DNA of 64,000 nt. Origin: Sinomicrobium soli (lineage in GTDB: Bacteria; Bacteroidota; Bacteroidia; Flavobacteriales; Flavobacteriaceae). Location: contig NZ_QLNV01000002.1 of the NCBI RefSeq assembly GCF_003285545.1, forward strand, positions 62,001 to 126,000. Reading direction: 5' to 3'. The notes beneath the pieces were generated by a model. It was not told the origin of the DNA and searched no databases. It saw only the letters and a list, made by a program, of their open reading frames with translations. Within the stretch, counting starts at the first letter, position 1. Every line of letters starts with the position of its first letter. Position numbers and translations under genes: made by a program. Shown here one piece after another: positions 9,143 to 17,810 of this stretch.

Positions 9143-9925
9143 TCAGGTCAATGCCCGGTCCAGGTGTACATAGCCGCCGTCAACAAAAAGCAGTTGCCCG
9201 GTGGTATGGCTCGACTTCCCGGACAGGAGAAAGGCCACGGTACTTGCAATCTCTTCCGGGAGGGTCATCCGTTTATCCAGCGGTATCCTCGAAGTTATAT
9301 CCCTCAGTTTTTCTTCGGGGTCCGGAAAACTCCCTACCCATTTCTGGTAGGCCGGGGTATAGCATTCCGAGACAATGACAGCATTGACCCGTACTCCATA
9401 GGGCAGCAGTTCTACCGCCCATTCCCGGGTAAGCGCATTTCTCCCCCCGTTTGCCGCAGCATATCCGGAAGTTCCTCCCTGTCCTGTAAGTGATGTTTTG
9501 GAGCCTATATTTACTATACTTCCCTTGTTTTTCCTGAGTTCAGGCAAGGCGTAATGTGCCATCATGAAATAATGGGTCAGATTTTTGCTGATGGAAGCCA
9601 TAAAGCTTTCATAGGTACCGTTTTCCAGGCTTACCCCGTCGTTTACCCCTGCATTATTGACCAGTCCGTCTATTCGGCCCAGGGTCTTCACTACATTCCC
9701 GATACTCTCCTTGCACATCTCGGGATCGGTGAGTTCCGCTACAAAAGAATACGCCTTCCCTCCCCTTTCGCGAATGGCATTTACAGCCTTTCCGTTATCT
9801 TCCTCCTTTCTTCCCACGATCACCGGAACAGCACCTTCACCGGCCAGCGCCTCACATATTCCGAAACCAATACCCCGGGCCCCTCCCGTAACCACGATCA
9901 CCTTATCTTTTAGTCCTAAATCCAT
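9143..9925 (-). CDS. SDR-family oxidoreductase, probable L-fucose dehydrogenase
   Basis: This 260 aa classical short-chain dehydrogenase has the cofactor motif VTGGARGIGFGICEAL near the N-terminus, NNAG (LVNNAGVNDG) and a YxxxN-type active site in GTSGYAAANGG. The catalytic Tyr is present, but the usual Lys (YxxxK) is read as Asn, with Arg two residues on. A C-terminal TTGQLLFVDGGYVHLDRAL follows. In oxidative fucose pathways an SDR makes L-fuconolactone from L-fucose, and this gene is next to fucP. The altered YxxxK motif makes exact activity uncertain. Confidence 0.82.
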   Translation of the reverse strand: MDLGLKDKVIVVTGGARGIGFGICEALAGEGAVPVIVGRKEEDNGKAVNAIRERGGKAYSFVAELTDPEMCKESIGNVVKTLGRIDGLVNNAGVNDGVSLENGTYESFMASISKNLTHYFMMAHYALPELRKNKGSIVNIGSKTSLTGQGGTSGYAAANGGRNALTREWAVELLPYGVRVNAVIVSECYTPAYQKWVGSFPDPEEKLRDITSRIPLDKRMTLPEEIASTVAFLLSGKSSHTTGQLLFVDGGYVHLDRALT

Positions 9926-10081
9926 AATCCGTTTTCTTTTTCAGGTACCATCTTAAAAGCTAAAAACAGGCTTTCGTTAAAATAACACCTAAATAATTAA
10001 CAATTTAATATTTATATTTTAAAAACACCTTCAACCTTTCTTTATTGACTGCAAAAATGATCTTTTCACCACCGGTATATT

Positions 10082-10609
10082 TTATTCCATCTCAAGGCCG
10101 CCGTTAAGCCTTATCCTTTTTCCTGCGGGCAGTTGTACCTCCTTTTCCGTACCCCCGTATAACAGTTTACAGAGCTGTGCCTTTCCGGAATACAGCGTTA
10201 ATGCAGACAATTTACCGTCTTTCCATTCCACATCCACAGTAATATTTCCCCTGGCCACAAGCCCTTTTACCTTACCCGAAGGCCAGTTTCCGGGAAGTGC
10301 GGGAAGTAAACGGATAAACCCTTCGTGCGACTGTACCAGCAGTTCGGCCACCCCGGCGGTATACCCGAAATGGAATCTTCGTTCAACTGAATTCTTTCGT
10401 GCGAAGGGTCCCCGAATACCATCGCCCCGAACCTCCCGTTCCCTATGGGAAGTGCTTCCATCCAGCCCCGGGCGGGCTGTTCGTACCAGAACTCGTCAGC
10501 ATTGCGCTGCGCTGCTCCTTTCGGGGGTCCCTCCGGTGTGCGGTTACAGGAAACTGTAAAAGACCACAGCGGCATAAAACAGTGCTTTTCCGTACCTGTA
10601 ATGTTTCAT
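10082..10609 (-). pseudogene. GH95 alpha-L-fucosidase remnant with large internal deletion and two frame changes
   Basis: The ATG at 10609, 12 bp downstream of the GH29 stop, opens a lipoprotein-like leader ([15 protein letters not shown]) that hits a stop. One frame over it continues with a Cys (FTVSCNR) and then the GH95 N-terminus ([40 protein letters not shown]). Around 10365-10377 this joins, in a third frame, the extreme GH95 C-terminus ([39 protein letters not shown]). Family members are about 780-820 aa, so roughly 600-700 residues including the catalytic barrel are missing. It cannot make active enzyme. The GH29 gene upstream is intact. Confidence 0.88.
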
Positions 10610-10621
10610 GGGCGCCTGTTT

Positions 10622-12031
10622 TTATGCTCCGGCCTTTACCTTAAACGTCCAGCCCTGTGTATCTCCTATCGCGTTCAGTGCTTCTTCGGGAACAGTGATC
10701 TCCAGCCCTTTTTCCTCATCGTATTTCCATTCCAGGGGCGTTTCATACCCCAGCAGTACCACCTGCGATCCTTCTTCGGGTTTCAGTTGTTCCAGCCGCA
10801 CTGTCTTCCCCGGTTTTTCAAAGGTAACGGCATAGTAAAAAGGAGTTCCCCTTTTCCGGGTAAACCGTATGTTTTCTCCCTGCTGATACCCGGATTCCGG
10901 ACTTTCGGTACCGTAAACAGCTTCCCCGTTCACCTTTATCCACGCTCCTATCGCATCAAGGCTTTTTACACTGGCCTCCGGGATACGGCCTTCGGCATCC
11001 GGTCCTATATTCAACAGGTAATTACCTCCCTTGGCCGCCGCATCTACCAGGTTGCGGACAAGTACGGCCGGGGATTTCCAGTTGTTGTCATCTGTTTTAT
11101 ATCCCCAGGTATCATTCATGGTCATACACGACTCCCAGTCCAGGTCCGAAGTCCCGTCCAGGATCTCCTGTTCCGGTGTCCCGAAGTCTCCCGCATAGTC
11201 ACTGTCTCCCTTATTCATGCCCTGCATCCCCTGTCTTCCCTTGTCTACCCGGTTATTGATAATGATATCCGGCTTCAGCCGGCGAACGTACTGATACAGG
11301 TCCAAACCCTGTTCATGGGTAAATTCTTCCTCCCACTCCCCGTCGAACCACAGAATGGCGGGATCGTATTTCTCGACCAGTTCTTTCAATTGTGGTTTCA
11401 GGTAGTTTTCCAGGTAATCTGCAAAACGCCGCTCATTATTTTCAGACGCTTCTCCCCCCGCATAGGTGTCGGCATGGGCATCCGGATGATGCCAGTCTAT
11501 AATGGAATGATACAGCCCGAATTTTACTCCCTGTGCCTTACAGGCATCCGCCAGGGCCCTGAGTATATCCTTGCCATAAGGAGAGAAATCAACCACATCG
11601 TAATCGGTCAGCCCCGAATCCCACAAACAGAATCCGTCGTGGTGTTTGGAGGTAAATACCATATATTTCATCCCCGCATCCTTCATCCGGCTCACCCATT
11701 CGTCGGCGTCAAATGCGGCGGGATTAAACTCCCTGGCATAACCTTCGTAGACCTCAACGGGGATCCCGGCATTACGCATGATCCATTCCCCGGCACTTTT
11801 CACCTCTTTTCCCTCATATCTACCCGCAGGCACGGCGTATGCTCCCCAATGTACGAACATCCCGAACCGGGCTTCGCGCCACCATGCCATTCGTTCGTCA
11901 AAAGCTGCCTCCTTTTCTTCCGGGTAGTTTACTGCCTGTGTGGTTCCGGAATGTTTTTCCCCCGTTTTGGGCTTCTGCCTGCAACTTATGGCCAGTAAAA
12001 CGGTCAATACTGCAAATGGAATGATTTTCAT
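10622..12031 (-). CDS. GH29 alpha-L-fucosidase, lipoprotein
   Basis: This 469 aa protein has a lipoprotein signal (LTVLLAISC, Cys about 17), so surface or periplasmic anchoring is expected. The GH29 barrel is recognisable from WWREARFGMFVHWGAYAVPAG, YMVFTSKHHDGFCLWDS, FGLYHSIIDWHHPD and the nucleophile motif AILWFDGEW. A Glu in GDFGTPEQEIL is a plausible acid/base. A C-terminal beta-sandwich follows GNYLLNIGPDAEGRIP. It releases alpha-linked L-fucose for FucP. It lies between the lactonase gene and the GH95 remnant and probably shares a transcript with the FAH hydrolase and lactonase. Confidence 0.94.
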   Translation of the reverse strand: MKIIPFAVLTVLLAISCRQKPKTGEKHSGTTQAVNYPEEKEAAFDERMAWWREARFGMFVHWGAYAVPAGRYEGKEVKSAGEWIMRNAGIPVEVYEGYAREFNPAAFDADEWVSRMKDAGMKYMVFTSKHHDGFCLWDSGLTDYDVVDFSPYGKDILRALADACKAQGVKFGLYHSIIDWHHPDAHADTYAGGEASENNERRFADYLENYLKPQLKELVEKYDPAILWFDGEWEEEFTHEQGLDLYQYVRRLKPDIIINNRVDKGRQGMQGMNKGDSDYAGDFGTPEQEILDGTSDLDWESCMTMNDTWGYKTDDNNWKSPAVLVRNLVDAAAKGGNYLLNIGPDAEGRIPEASVKSLDAIGAWIKVNGEAVYGTESPESGYQQGENIRFTRKRGTPFYYAVTFEKPGKTVRLEQLKPEEGSQVVLLGYETPLEWKYDEEKGLEITVPEEALNAIGDTQGWTFKVKAGA

Positions 12032-12059
12032 AAGTATGGTTTTTGGTTTATCTTATATT

Positions 12060-12899
12060 TTATATTCCGGAAATCCCGTAAAATTTCACGGCATTCTGCC
12101 CCATGATCCCCGGCAATTCATCTTCGCTGTAAAAATTCCGTACCAGGCGTACCACCTCGCCGTACCGGGCAGCCACCAGGCAAACCGGCCAGTCGGAGCC
12201 GAACATGATCCGGTCTGTTCCGAAGGCTTCCGTAACCGCCTCCAGAAAAGGCTCGAAATCTCCCTGCTCCCAGCAATAGCCCTCTGTTTCCGTGACCATT
12301 CCGGATACCTTGCAGTACACATTACCGCACTGTGCCAGTTCCCGGATATGCCCGGCCCAGATACGATCCACACCTTTCGAAACGGCGGGTTTGGCTATAT
12401 GGTCCAGCACAAAAGGCTGGGCCGGAAATTGTCGCACCAGGGCTATGGCCTCAGGTAGCTGGTGTGCATGGACCAGGATATCGTAGGTGAGGCCGAAGTC
12501 TTTAAGAGCGGTGATCCCCCTCCTGAAATCAGGGCGGGACATAAACCCGTCCGGTTCGGCCTGTACGATATGGCGCACCCCCCGGAAGAAGACATTTTCC
12601 GAAAAGTGCTCCAGTCGTTCCCCGGCCTTGTCCGACAGGAGGTCCACCCAGCCTGTCACCCCCTTTATAAAAGCGTGCTCACGGGCACATTCCAGGAGAA
12701 ACCGGGTTTCGTCCTCAGACTGGCTTGCCTGGACTGCTATACACCCCTGTATCCCGTGTTCCCGCAGTACGGGTTTGAGGTCGGAAGGCATAAAATCGCG
12801 GCGTATAGCCTTCATGGAATCGTCGATCCATCCGTCCCGCTGCGGGTCGTATTGCCAGAAATGCTGATGAGCATCTATATACATAGCGTTATCGGTCAT
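12060..12899 (-). CDS. Amidohydrolase-family lactonase, probable L-fuconolactonase
   Basis: The 279 aa TIM-barrel amidohydrolase is of the COG3618 type. The metal-site motif YIDAHQHFWQYDP is near the N-terminus, followed by GCIAVQASQSEDE, RGVRHIVQAEPDGFM, FVLDHIAKPAV, VYCKVSGMVTE and the terminal IMFGSDWPVCLV. These enzymes open sugar lactones such as L-fucono-1,5-lactone to the aldonic acid. Its ATG overlaps the stop of the FAH-family gene by 4 bp (ATGA), which indicates translational coupling. A second ATG five codons in (12884) is an alternative start. Confidence 0.9.
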   Translation of the reverse strand: MTDNAMYIDAHQHFWQYDPQRDGWIDDSMKAIRRDFMPSDLKPVLREHGIQGCIAVQASQSEDETRFLLECAREHAFIKGVTGWVDLLSDKAGERLEHFSENVFFRGVRHIVQAEPDGFMSRPDFRRGITALKDFGLTYDILVHAHQLPEAIALVRQFPAQPFVLDHIAKPAVSKGVDRIWAGHIRELAQCGNVYCKVSGMVTETEGYCWEQGDFEPFLEAVTEAFGTDRIMFGSDWPVCLVAARYGEVVRLVRNFYSEDELPGIMGQNAVKFYGISGI

Positions 12900-13756
12900 T
12901 TTTCCTGGTATGCCACAGCTTCCTGCCTGGCCTCTCCCAGTCCTTCTATTCCGAGTTCCACCACATCTCCCGGTTTCAGGTACCTGGGCGGCTGAAATCC
13001 GAGTCCCACACCTGCCGGGGTTCCGGTAGAGATTACATCTCCGGGAAGCAGGGTCATAAATTCACTCAGGTGGCTTATCACTTCGGGAATATTAAATATA
13101 AAATCCGAGGTATTGGAATCCTGCATCAATTCTCCATTGACTTTCAGCCACAGGCGAAGGTTATGCGGATCGAGATCTTCATCAGCCGTTACCAGGTAAG
13201 GCCCGAGCGGAGCAAAAGTATCACAGCTTTTTCCCTTTACCCATTGCCCACCGCGCTCCAACTGATATTCGCGCTCACTATAATCGTTGTGCAATGCATA
13301 CCCGGCCACATAATCCATTGCTTCTTCTTTACTTACATAAGATGCTTTTTTTCCGATGACCACGGCAAGTTCCACTTCCCAATCGGTTTTTTGCGAACCA
13401 CGGGGAATAATTACCGGGTCGTTAGGGCCTGTAACAGACGAGGTTGCTTTAAAGAAAACCACCGGTTCCTCAGGGGCTTTCATCCCGCTTTCCGCAGCGT
13501 GTTTTGCATAGTTAAGCCCGATACAAATCAGCTTGGAAGGCCGCTTTACCACGGGGCCGAAACGAAATTCCCCCCTTATCACGGGGCATGTGTCCTGATG
13601 CTCCCCTAACCAGGTTTTCAGACGGGCAATCCCGTTGTTCCCGAAAAAGTCTTCGGTATAGTCCTCCCCGAAAGCGCTTACGTCCAGCTGTTTGCCACCA
13701 GGAAATTCCACTCCCGGCTTTTCGCTGCCTTCCGGTCCGAATCTGAATAATTTCAT
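12896..13756 (-). CDS. Fumarylacetoacetate hydrolase-family protein, probable 2,4-diketo-3-deoxy-L-fuconate hydrolase
   Basis: The 286 aa protein carries the FAH fold signature: LICIGLNYAKHAAESGM, PVVFFKATSSVTGP, metal ligands in WEVELAVVIGKKA and YALHNDYSERE, GKSCDTFAPLGPYLV and the C-terminal TGTPAGVGLGF. The enzyme of this type in oxidative L-fucose catabolism splits 2,4-diketo-3-deoxy-L-fuconate into pyruvate and L-lactate. Overlap with the lactonase and proximity to the GH29 gene and two SDRs support this role. FAH proteins act on various diketo acids, so exact substrate is inferred. Confidence 0.88.
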   Translation of the reverse strand: MKLFRFGPEGSEKPGVEFPGGKQLDVSAFGEDYTEDFFGNNGIARLKTWLGEHQDTCPVIRGEFRFGPVVKRPSKLICIGLNYAKHAAESGMKAPEEPVVFFKATSSVTGPNDPVIIPRGSQKTDWEVELAVVIGKKASYVSKEEAMDYVAGYALHNDYSEREYQLERGGQWVKGKSCDTFAPLGPYLVTADEDLDPHNLRLWLKVNGELMQDSNTSDFIFNIPEVISHLSEFMTLLPGDVISTGTPAGVGLGFQPPRYLKPGDVVELGIEGLGEARQEAVAYQEK

Positions 13757-14033
13757 CTGTTCTTTTTTATTTGTTTTTCATAGGTCAGATGGAATGCCCA
13801 ATGATCATTTCGGTTGGTATCCGAAAATCTTGGTTATGGGCATTTCATATGAATAAAGTTAGTTTAAACTGTTTATCAACAATATACAATATTAATGTTA
13901 GCGGGCTTCCCTTTTCCTGGTCCCGGTTACAATCCCCTCATCTCCCGGTCTCCCCTTCCCTACAAACATATATCCAGATCAGCAACCACAACATTCAAAA
14001 TTTAAAATTCAACATCCATCCCGCCCGGTCCGT

Positions 14034-14786
14034 TCAGCTGTTTAGCCTAATAAACCCTCCGTCCAGGGGGTAATCCGTTCCCGTAGTGAAAGAAGCATCG
14101 TCCGAACAAAGGAAATAAGCCAGCCTGGCCACCTCTTCCGGCCTGGCCATTCGTCCTATGGGCTGTGTCTTCGACAGTTTATCGTACATTTCACTTTCTT
14201 TTCCCGGGTAATTTTGAGCCAGGAAACCATCCACAAAAGGGGTGTGTACCCTGGCCGGGGAAATACTGTTACAGCGGATACCGTCTGCCACATAATCCTT
14301 TGCCACGGAATATGTCATCGCAAGCACGGCCCCCTTGGTCATGGAATAGGCAAAACGGTCGGCTATTCCCACATGCGATGCGATGGAAGCCATATTCAGG
14401 ATCACCCCGCCCCCGTTTTGTCTCATATGGGGAATGGCCGCGTGGATACAGTGGTACACTCCCTTTACATTGACTGCAAACAGCTTGTCCATATCCGCTT
14501 CCGAAGTGGTCTCTACGGTACCTATATGCGATATCCCGGCATTATTGACAAGGACATCAATGGTAGCGGAAGCGGCAATATCGTCCATAACCGCTGCCAC
14601 CCGGGCCTGGTCACTGACATCACAGGAAATGATGTGCAGATGCGCTCCCGCACCGGCAAAGACCTTTTCGGCAGCCCCGGTATCCCGTTCCAGTATAAAA
14701 ACGGTATGTCCCTTGTCGAGGAATACGCGGCTGATCGCCGCTCCTATCCCCGATCCTCCTCCGGTTACAATTACATTTTTCGGCAT
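14034..14786 (-). CDS. SDR-family oxidoreductase, probable 2-keto-3-deoxy-L-fuconate dehydrogenase
   Basis: The start at 14786 (MPKNVIVTGGGSGIG) places the Rossmann motif directly at the N-terminus and gives 250 aa; an upstream in-frame ATG would add 17 unlikely residues. Motifs are TGGGSGIGAA, LVNNAGISHIG, the active site YSMTKGAVLAM (Tyr-x3-Lys) and TGTDYPLDGGFI. It resembles NAD-dependent keto-deoxy-acid dehydrogenases. Between the UxaA-type dehydratase and the FAH hydrolase it fits the step making 2,4-diketo-3-deoxy-L-fuconate. The 277-bp gap on its downstream side (13757-14033) holds no gene. Confidence 0.88.
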   Translation of the reverse strand: MPKNVIVTGGGSGIGAAISRVFLDKGHTVFILERDTGAAEKVFAGAGAHLHIISCDVSDQARVAAVMDDIAASATIDVLVNNAGISHIGTVETTSEADMDKLFAVNVKGVYHCIHAAIPHMRQNGGGVILNMASIASHVGIADRFAYSMTKGAVLAMTYSVAKDYVADGIRCNSISPARVHTPFVDGFLAQNYPGKESEMYDKLSKTQPIGRMARPEEVARLAYFLCSDDASFTTGTDYPLDGGFIRLNS

Positions 14787-14897
14787 GTTCCTGGTATTTA
14801 TGTTTATTACGGTACCTGTCGGAATACCATACATCACCGTATTCCCGGTACCTTATTAATGTTTTTCTGTCGCTATTTCTTCTACAGCCCTTCTCCC

Positions 14898-16520
14898 CTA
14901 CAGGGATATCCCTCTTTTCCAGGGAATAAAGTCGTCCTGCCCCAGCCTCCCGGCACAGGTTTGCCGCTCCCCGCCGGCCACTGCAATGATCAGCTCCATC
15001 AGCTCGTCTGCCAGGGCTTCCTGCGACATCCCTGCAGAAAAAAGCCTTCCGGCATCAAAATCTATAATATCCTTCATCCGTTGCGGCAATGCGGAATTGG
15101 AAGAGATCTTGATCACGGGACAAACCGGGTTGCCGGTAGGCGTGCCCAATCCTGTGGAAAAGAGCGTGATATTCGCCCCTGCCCCTGCCAGCCCGGTAGT
15201 CGACTCCACATCATTCCCCGGGGTACATAACAGGTTAAGCCCTCGCCGGACCGCATATTCCCCGTAATCCAGTACATCCGACACCGGACTTCTTCCTCCC
15301 TTGGTCGCCGCCCCGGCCGACTTGATAGCATCTGTTATCAGTCCGTCCCGGATATTCCCCGGAGAAGGGTTCATATCGAATCCCGATCCTACCCCGAGGG
15401 CCCTGTGTTCATAATTTTTCATAAGGCGGACAAATTTTTCTGCAGTACTCCTCTCCGTACAGCGATCGATAAGGTCCTGTTCCACTCCGCATAATTCGGG
15501 AAATTCGGCCAGGATACTTTTTCCTCCCAGGGCATTGATCCTGTCGGCCACCTTCCCTATGAGCGGATTTGCCGATATCCCCGAAAAACCGTCAGACCCG
15601 CCGCATTCCAGTCCTATCGTAAGTGCTCCCAGCGGGGCCGGGGCACGACGGCAGGTATCGGCCTGTTGCAGGCCTTCAAAGGTAGTGCGGATCACCTCTT
15701 TCAACATAAGTGCTTCGGAACCGTACTGCTGCTGTTCGAAAAAATACAGGGGTTTTCCCGGCCCTCTCCCTTCTTTCCCGAGAGCTTCTTTCAGCATGTC
15801 TGCCTGGGCGTGCTGGCACCCCAGGCTCAATACCGTTGCACCGGCCACATTCGGGTTTTTGATATAACCGGAAAGCAGGTTTACCAGTAATTGTGTATCC
15901 TGCCGTGTGCCCCCGCAGCCCCCCTCGTGAAGGAGAAACTTTATGCCGTCCACATGCTCAAAAAGCCTTGTCCCTACCACGGCAGCCTTTACCTCATTTC
16001 CATTGTCTTTTCCACAGGCCCCCGCCAGTTCCCGAACCAGTAACCGGTAAGGGTTTTCCGGGCGAAACCCCAGTTCGGTTTCCAGGGCTTCCTGCAAAAC
16101 CCGGAGATTGCGGTTCTGGCAAAAGACCAGGGGTATAAAAAGCCAGTAATTCGCCGTTCCCACCTGGCCGTCCCTCCTGTGATATCCCATAAAGGTACGC
16201 TGTTCAAAAGCCCCTACCGGCGGAGGGGTGTATTCATACTCCTTATCATGTATATTATAGGGAGCCGCCACATGGCTGGTATTTCCGGTGGTGATCATAC
16301 TTCCTTCAGGCAGTGATATCCCGAGTTTCCCGACGGGTACTCCATACATATACAGGATGTCTCCTTTTTCCAGGGAAACAAGGGTAAACTTATGTTTCAC
16401 CGGGATATGATCTGCCAGCCGGATCTCCCTTCCGCCTGCGAATATTGTTTCCTGCTCCTCAAGATCGGTCAATGCAACCGCAACATTGTCTGCAGGGGCT
16501 ATTCTTAAAAATCGTTCCAA
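14898..16520 (-). CDS. UxaA/altronate-dehydratase-family protein, probable L-fuconate dehydratase
   Basis: The 540 aa single-chain protein has an N-terminal SAF domain (about residues 1-95, MERFLRIAPADNVAVALTDL to GDILYMYGVPVGK) and the large altronate dehydratase domain (TFMGYHRRDGQVGTANYWLF, LLHEGGCGGTRQDTQ, LGLECGGSDGFSGISANPL, AGAGANITLFSTGLGTPTGN). The known family dehydrates altronate or galactarate, and split UxaA-like genes occur in the Campylobacter jejuni fucose locus. Here it most likely converts L-fuconate to 2-keto-3-deoxy-L-fuconate. No enolase-superfamily fuconate dehydratase is present in the window. It is divergent from the AraC regulator. Confidence 0.87.
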   Translation of the reverse strand: MERFLRIAPADNVAVALTDLEEQETIFAGGREIRLADHIPVKHKFTLVSLEKGDILYMYGVPVGKLGISLPEGSMITTGNTSHVAAPYNIHDKEYEYTPPPVGAFEQRTFMGYHRRDGQVGTANYWLFIPLVFCQNRNLRVLQEALETELGFRPENPYRLLVRELAGACGKDNGNEVKAAVVGTRLFEHVDGIKFLLHEGGCGGTRQDTQLLVNLLSGYIKNPNVAGATVLSLGCQHAQADMLKEALGKEGRGPGKPLYFFEQQQYGSEALMLKEVIRTTFEGLQQADTCRRAPAPLGALTIGLECGGSDGFSGISANPLIGKVADRINALGGKSILAEFPELCGVEQDLIDRCTERSTAEKFVRLMKNYEHRALGVGSGFDMNPSPGNIRDGLITDAIKSAGAATKGGRSPVSDVLDYGEYAVRRGLNLLCTPGNDVESTTGLAGAGANITLFSTGLGTPTGNPVCPVIKISSNSALPQRMKDIIDFDAGRLFSAGMSQEALADELMELIIAVAGGERQTCAGRLGQDDFIPWKRGISL

Positions 16521-16587
16521 TGGACAACTAATGCTTTATATCCGTATTTTTTCCGTAATGCTTTCCGGAAGCAGTGCCTTTCTAACC

Positions 16588-16613
16588 CCCCGGGAGATTT
16601 AAAAATCCCGGGG
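16588..16613. promoter_or_regulatory. Inverted repeat between the divergent dehydratase and AraC genes
   Basis: Perfect 8-bp arms CCCCGGGA and TCCCGGGG are separated by GATTTAAAAA. The site lies 67 bp upstream of the dehydratase ATG, where it could be an operator or a hairpin in its leader. No T-run follows on either strand. Confidence 0.4.
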
Positions 16614-16677
16614 ACTGGTGAGGGGTAAAACCGGTCAACTTTCAAAAATATAATCTTTATACTGTTAAAAGTTCTTA

Positions 16678-16685
16678 TATCTTTG
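16678..16685 (+). promoter_or_regulatory. Putative -7 box for the AraC-family gene
   Basis: TATCTTTG matches TAnnTTTG exactly. It overlaps an in-frame TTG (16683), so that codon is probably not the start. No convincing -33 TTG was found at the expected spacing. Confidence 0.5.
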
Positions 16686-16736
16686 CGTTTTATTGTACAA
16701 TATTTGCATTTCTGCGATGCTATCAGGAAATACACT

Positions 16737-17582
16737 GTGAATTTACATTTTTTACATAAAAACCTGGAAACGAACTTTAAAGTTTCCATTCATAACCAAC
16801 CGGAGTTTCTCAAGCTCTGGCATTATCACCCGGAATATGAACTGGTATACATTTCCAGGGGAAGAGGGACTATTTATGTAGGAGACCACATAGGGCCCTA
16901 TAACCCGGGAGACATCTTCCTGATCGGCTCCAACCTCCCTCATATGTTTGAGACCACAGCAGTTACGGGAAGTGAAGAAGACATTGTTTCGGAGTCATAC
17001 GTAATTCATTTCAGGGATTCGTTTTTGAGGGAGTTTCTCCGGCTCCCCCTCGAATTCGGATACATCCCGACCCTGTCTGAAGCAGCAGTCGCGGGACTGT
17101 CCTTTCCTTCTCCGGCTCCCGGTATATCCGGGTCACTCCGAAAACTCGCCCACGGCAGCATCAGGGAAAACACCCTGGATATCCTGCGAATATTGTACCA
17201 ATTGGAGCAACAGGAAAAAACAACGCTTGCCAGCCCTGCCTGGATAGACCAGTTCAATTCCCGCGACCGTAAACTGAACCGGATACTGCAATACATCATG
17301 CTCCATTTTCAGGAAGACCTTTCACTGGAAGCCGTAGCCTCGTATTCCGGTATGAACAGAACGGCTTTCTGCCGGTACTTCAAGGGTAAAACAGGGAAGT
17401 CCTTTATTACTTTCCTCAACGATCTGCGTATCAGTTTTGCCTGTAAGGCACTGCTGGAAGATATTCCCTCCCGGTCTGTTTCCGAGGTTTGCTATGCCTC
17501 CGGGTTTAACAGTCTCTCCTATTTCCACCGTATTTTTAAAAGGCATAAGGGAGTAGCCCCTTCGGAATACCAGGGAGGTTAG
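16737..17582 (+). CDS. AraC-family transcriptional regulator (cupin sensor plus HTH)
   Basis: From the GTG at 16737 the product is 281 aa. The N-terminal cupin-like sensor has LWHYHPEYELVYISRGRGT and GDHIGPYNPGDIFLIGSNLPH. The C-terminal HTH pair has LSLEAVASYSGMNRTAFCRYF and VCYASGFNSLSYFHRIFKRH, ending GVAPSEYQGG. An upstream TTG (16683) lies in the -7 box and would add 18 residues. It is divergent from the UxaA-type dehydratase, so it probably senses a fucose-pathway metabolite. This gives the locus a second regulator beside LacI. Ligand is unknown. Confidence 0.9.
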   Translation: MNLHFLHKNLETNFKVSIHNQPEFLKLWHYHPEYELVYISRGRGTIYVGDHIGPYNPGDIFLIGSNLPHMFETTAVTGSEEDIVSESYVIHFRDSFLREFLRLPLEFGYIPTLSEAAVAGLSFPSPAPGISGSLRKLAHGSIRENTLDILRILYQLEQQEKTTLASPAWIDQFNSRDRKLNRILQYIMLHFQEDLSLEAVASYSGMNRTAFCRYFKGKTGKSFITFLNDLRISFACKALLEDIPSRSVSEVCYASGFNSLSYFHRIFKRHKGVAPSEYQGG

Positions 17583-17586
17583 ACGG

Positions 17587-17606
17587 TGTTTGCCTACCGG
17601 CAAACA
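17587..17606 (+). terminator. Hairpin after the AraC gene (weak terminator)
   Basis: TGTTTGCC and GGCAAACA form an 8-bp perfect stem with a TACC loop, 4 bp after the araC stop. Only a poor T-run follows. The rest of the 228-bp convergent gap to recQ shows no gene. Confidence 0.4.
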
Positions 17607-17810
17607 GTTATTAGGTTATTGGGTTACTAAATTATTTAGTCAACACTCAATAACTCAAGAACCTGTAACCAAAGGATATACAAAAATGTATAGGACCTAA
17701 AATACTATAATGGAATTGCAGGCCTGCCTGCCGGCGAAGACAGCGTTTTTAACCTTTAATTTGAAATAAACCGGTCTCTCTCCACGTGGTTTCCTCCGGG
17801 GTGCCCTCTG

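Noticed and set aside
10445-11998. Long plus-strand reading frame (517 codons) opposite the GH29 gene
   Set aside because: Shadow frame: the opposite strand encodes an intact GH29 enzyme with catalytic motifs, and the plus-strand product shows no domain.
13757-14033. Small plus-strand reading frame between the FAH gene and the SDR
   Set aside because: Low-complexity translation without domain, RBS-independent start or conservation signals; treated as intergenic.
14214-15230. Plus-strand reading frame crossing the SDR and UxaA genes
   Set aside because: It runs antisense through two well-supported genes and has no start context or domain.
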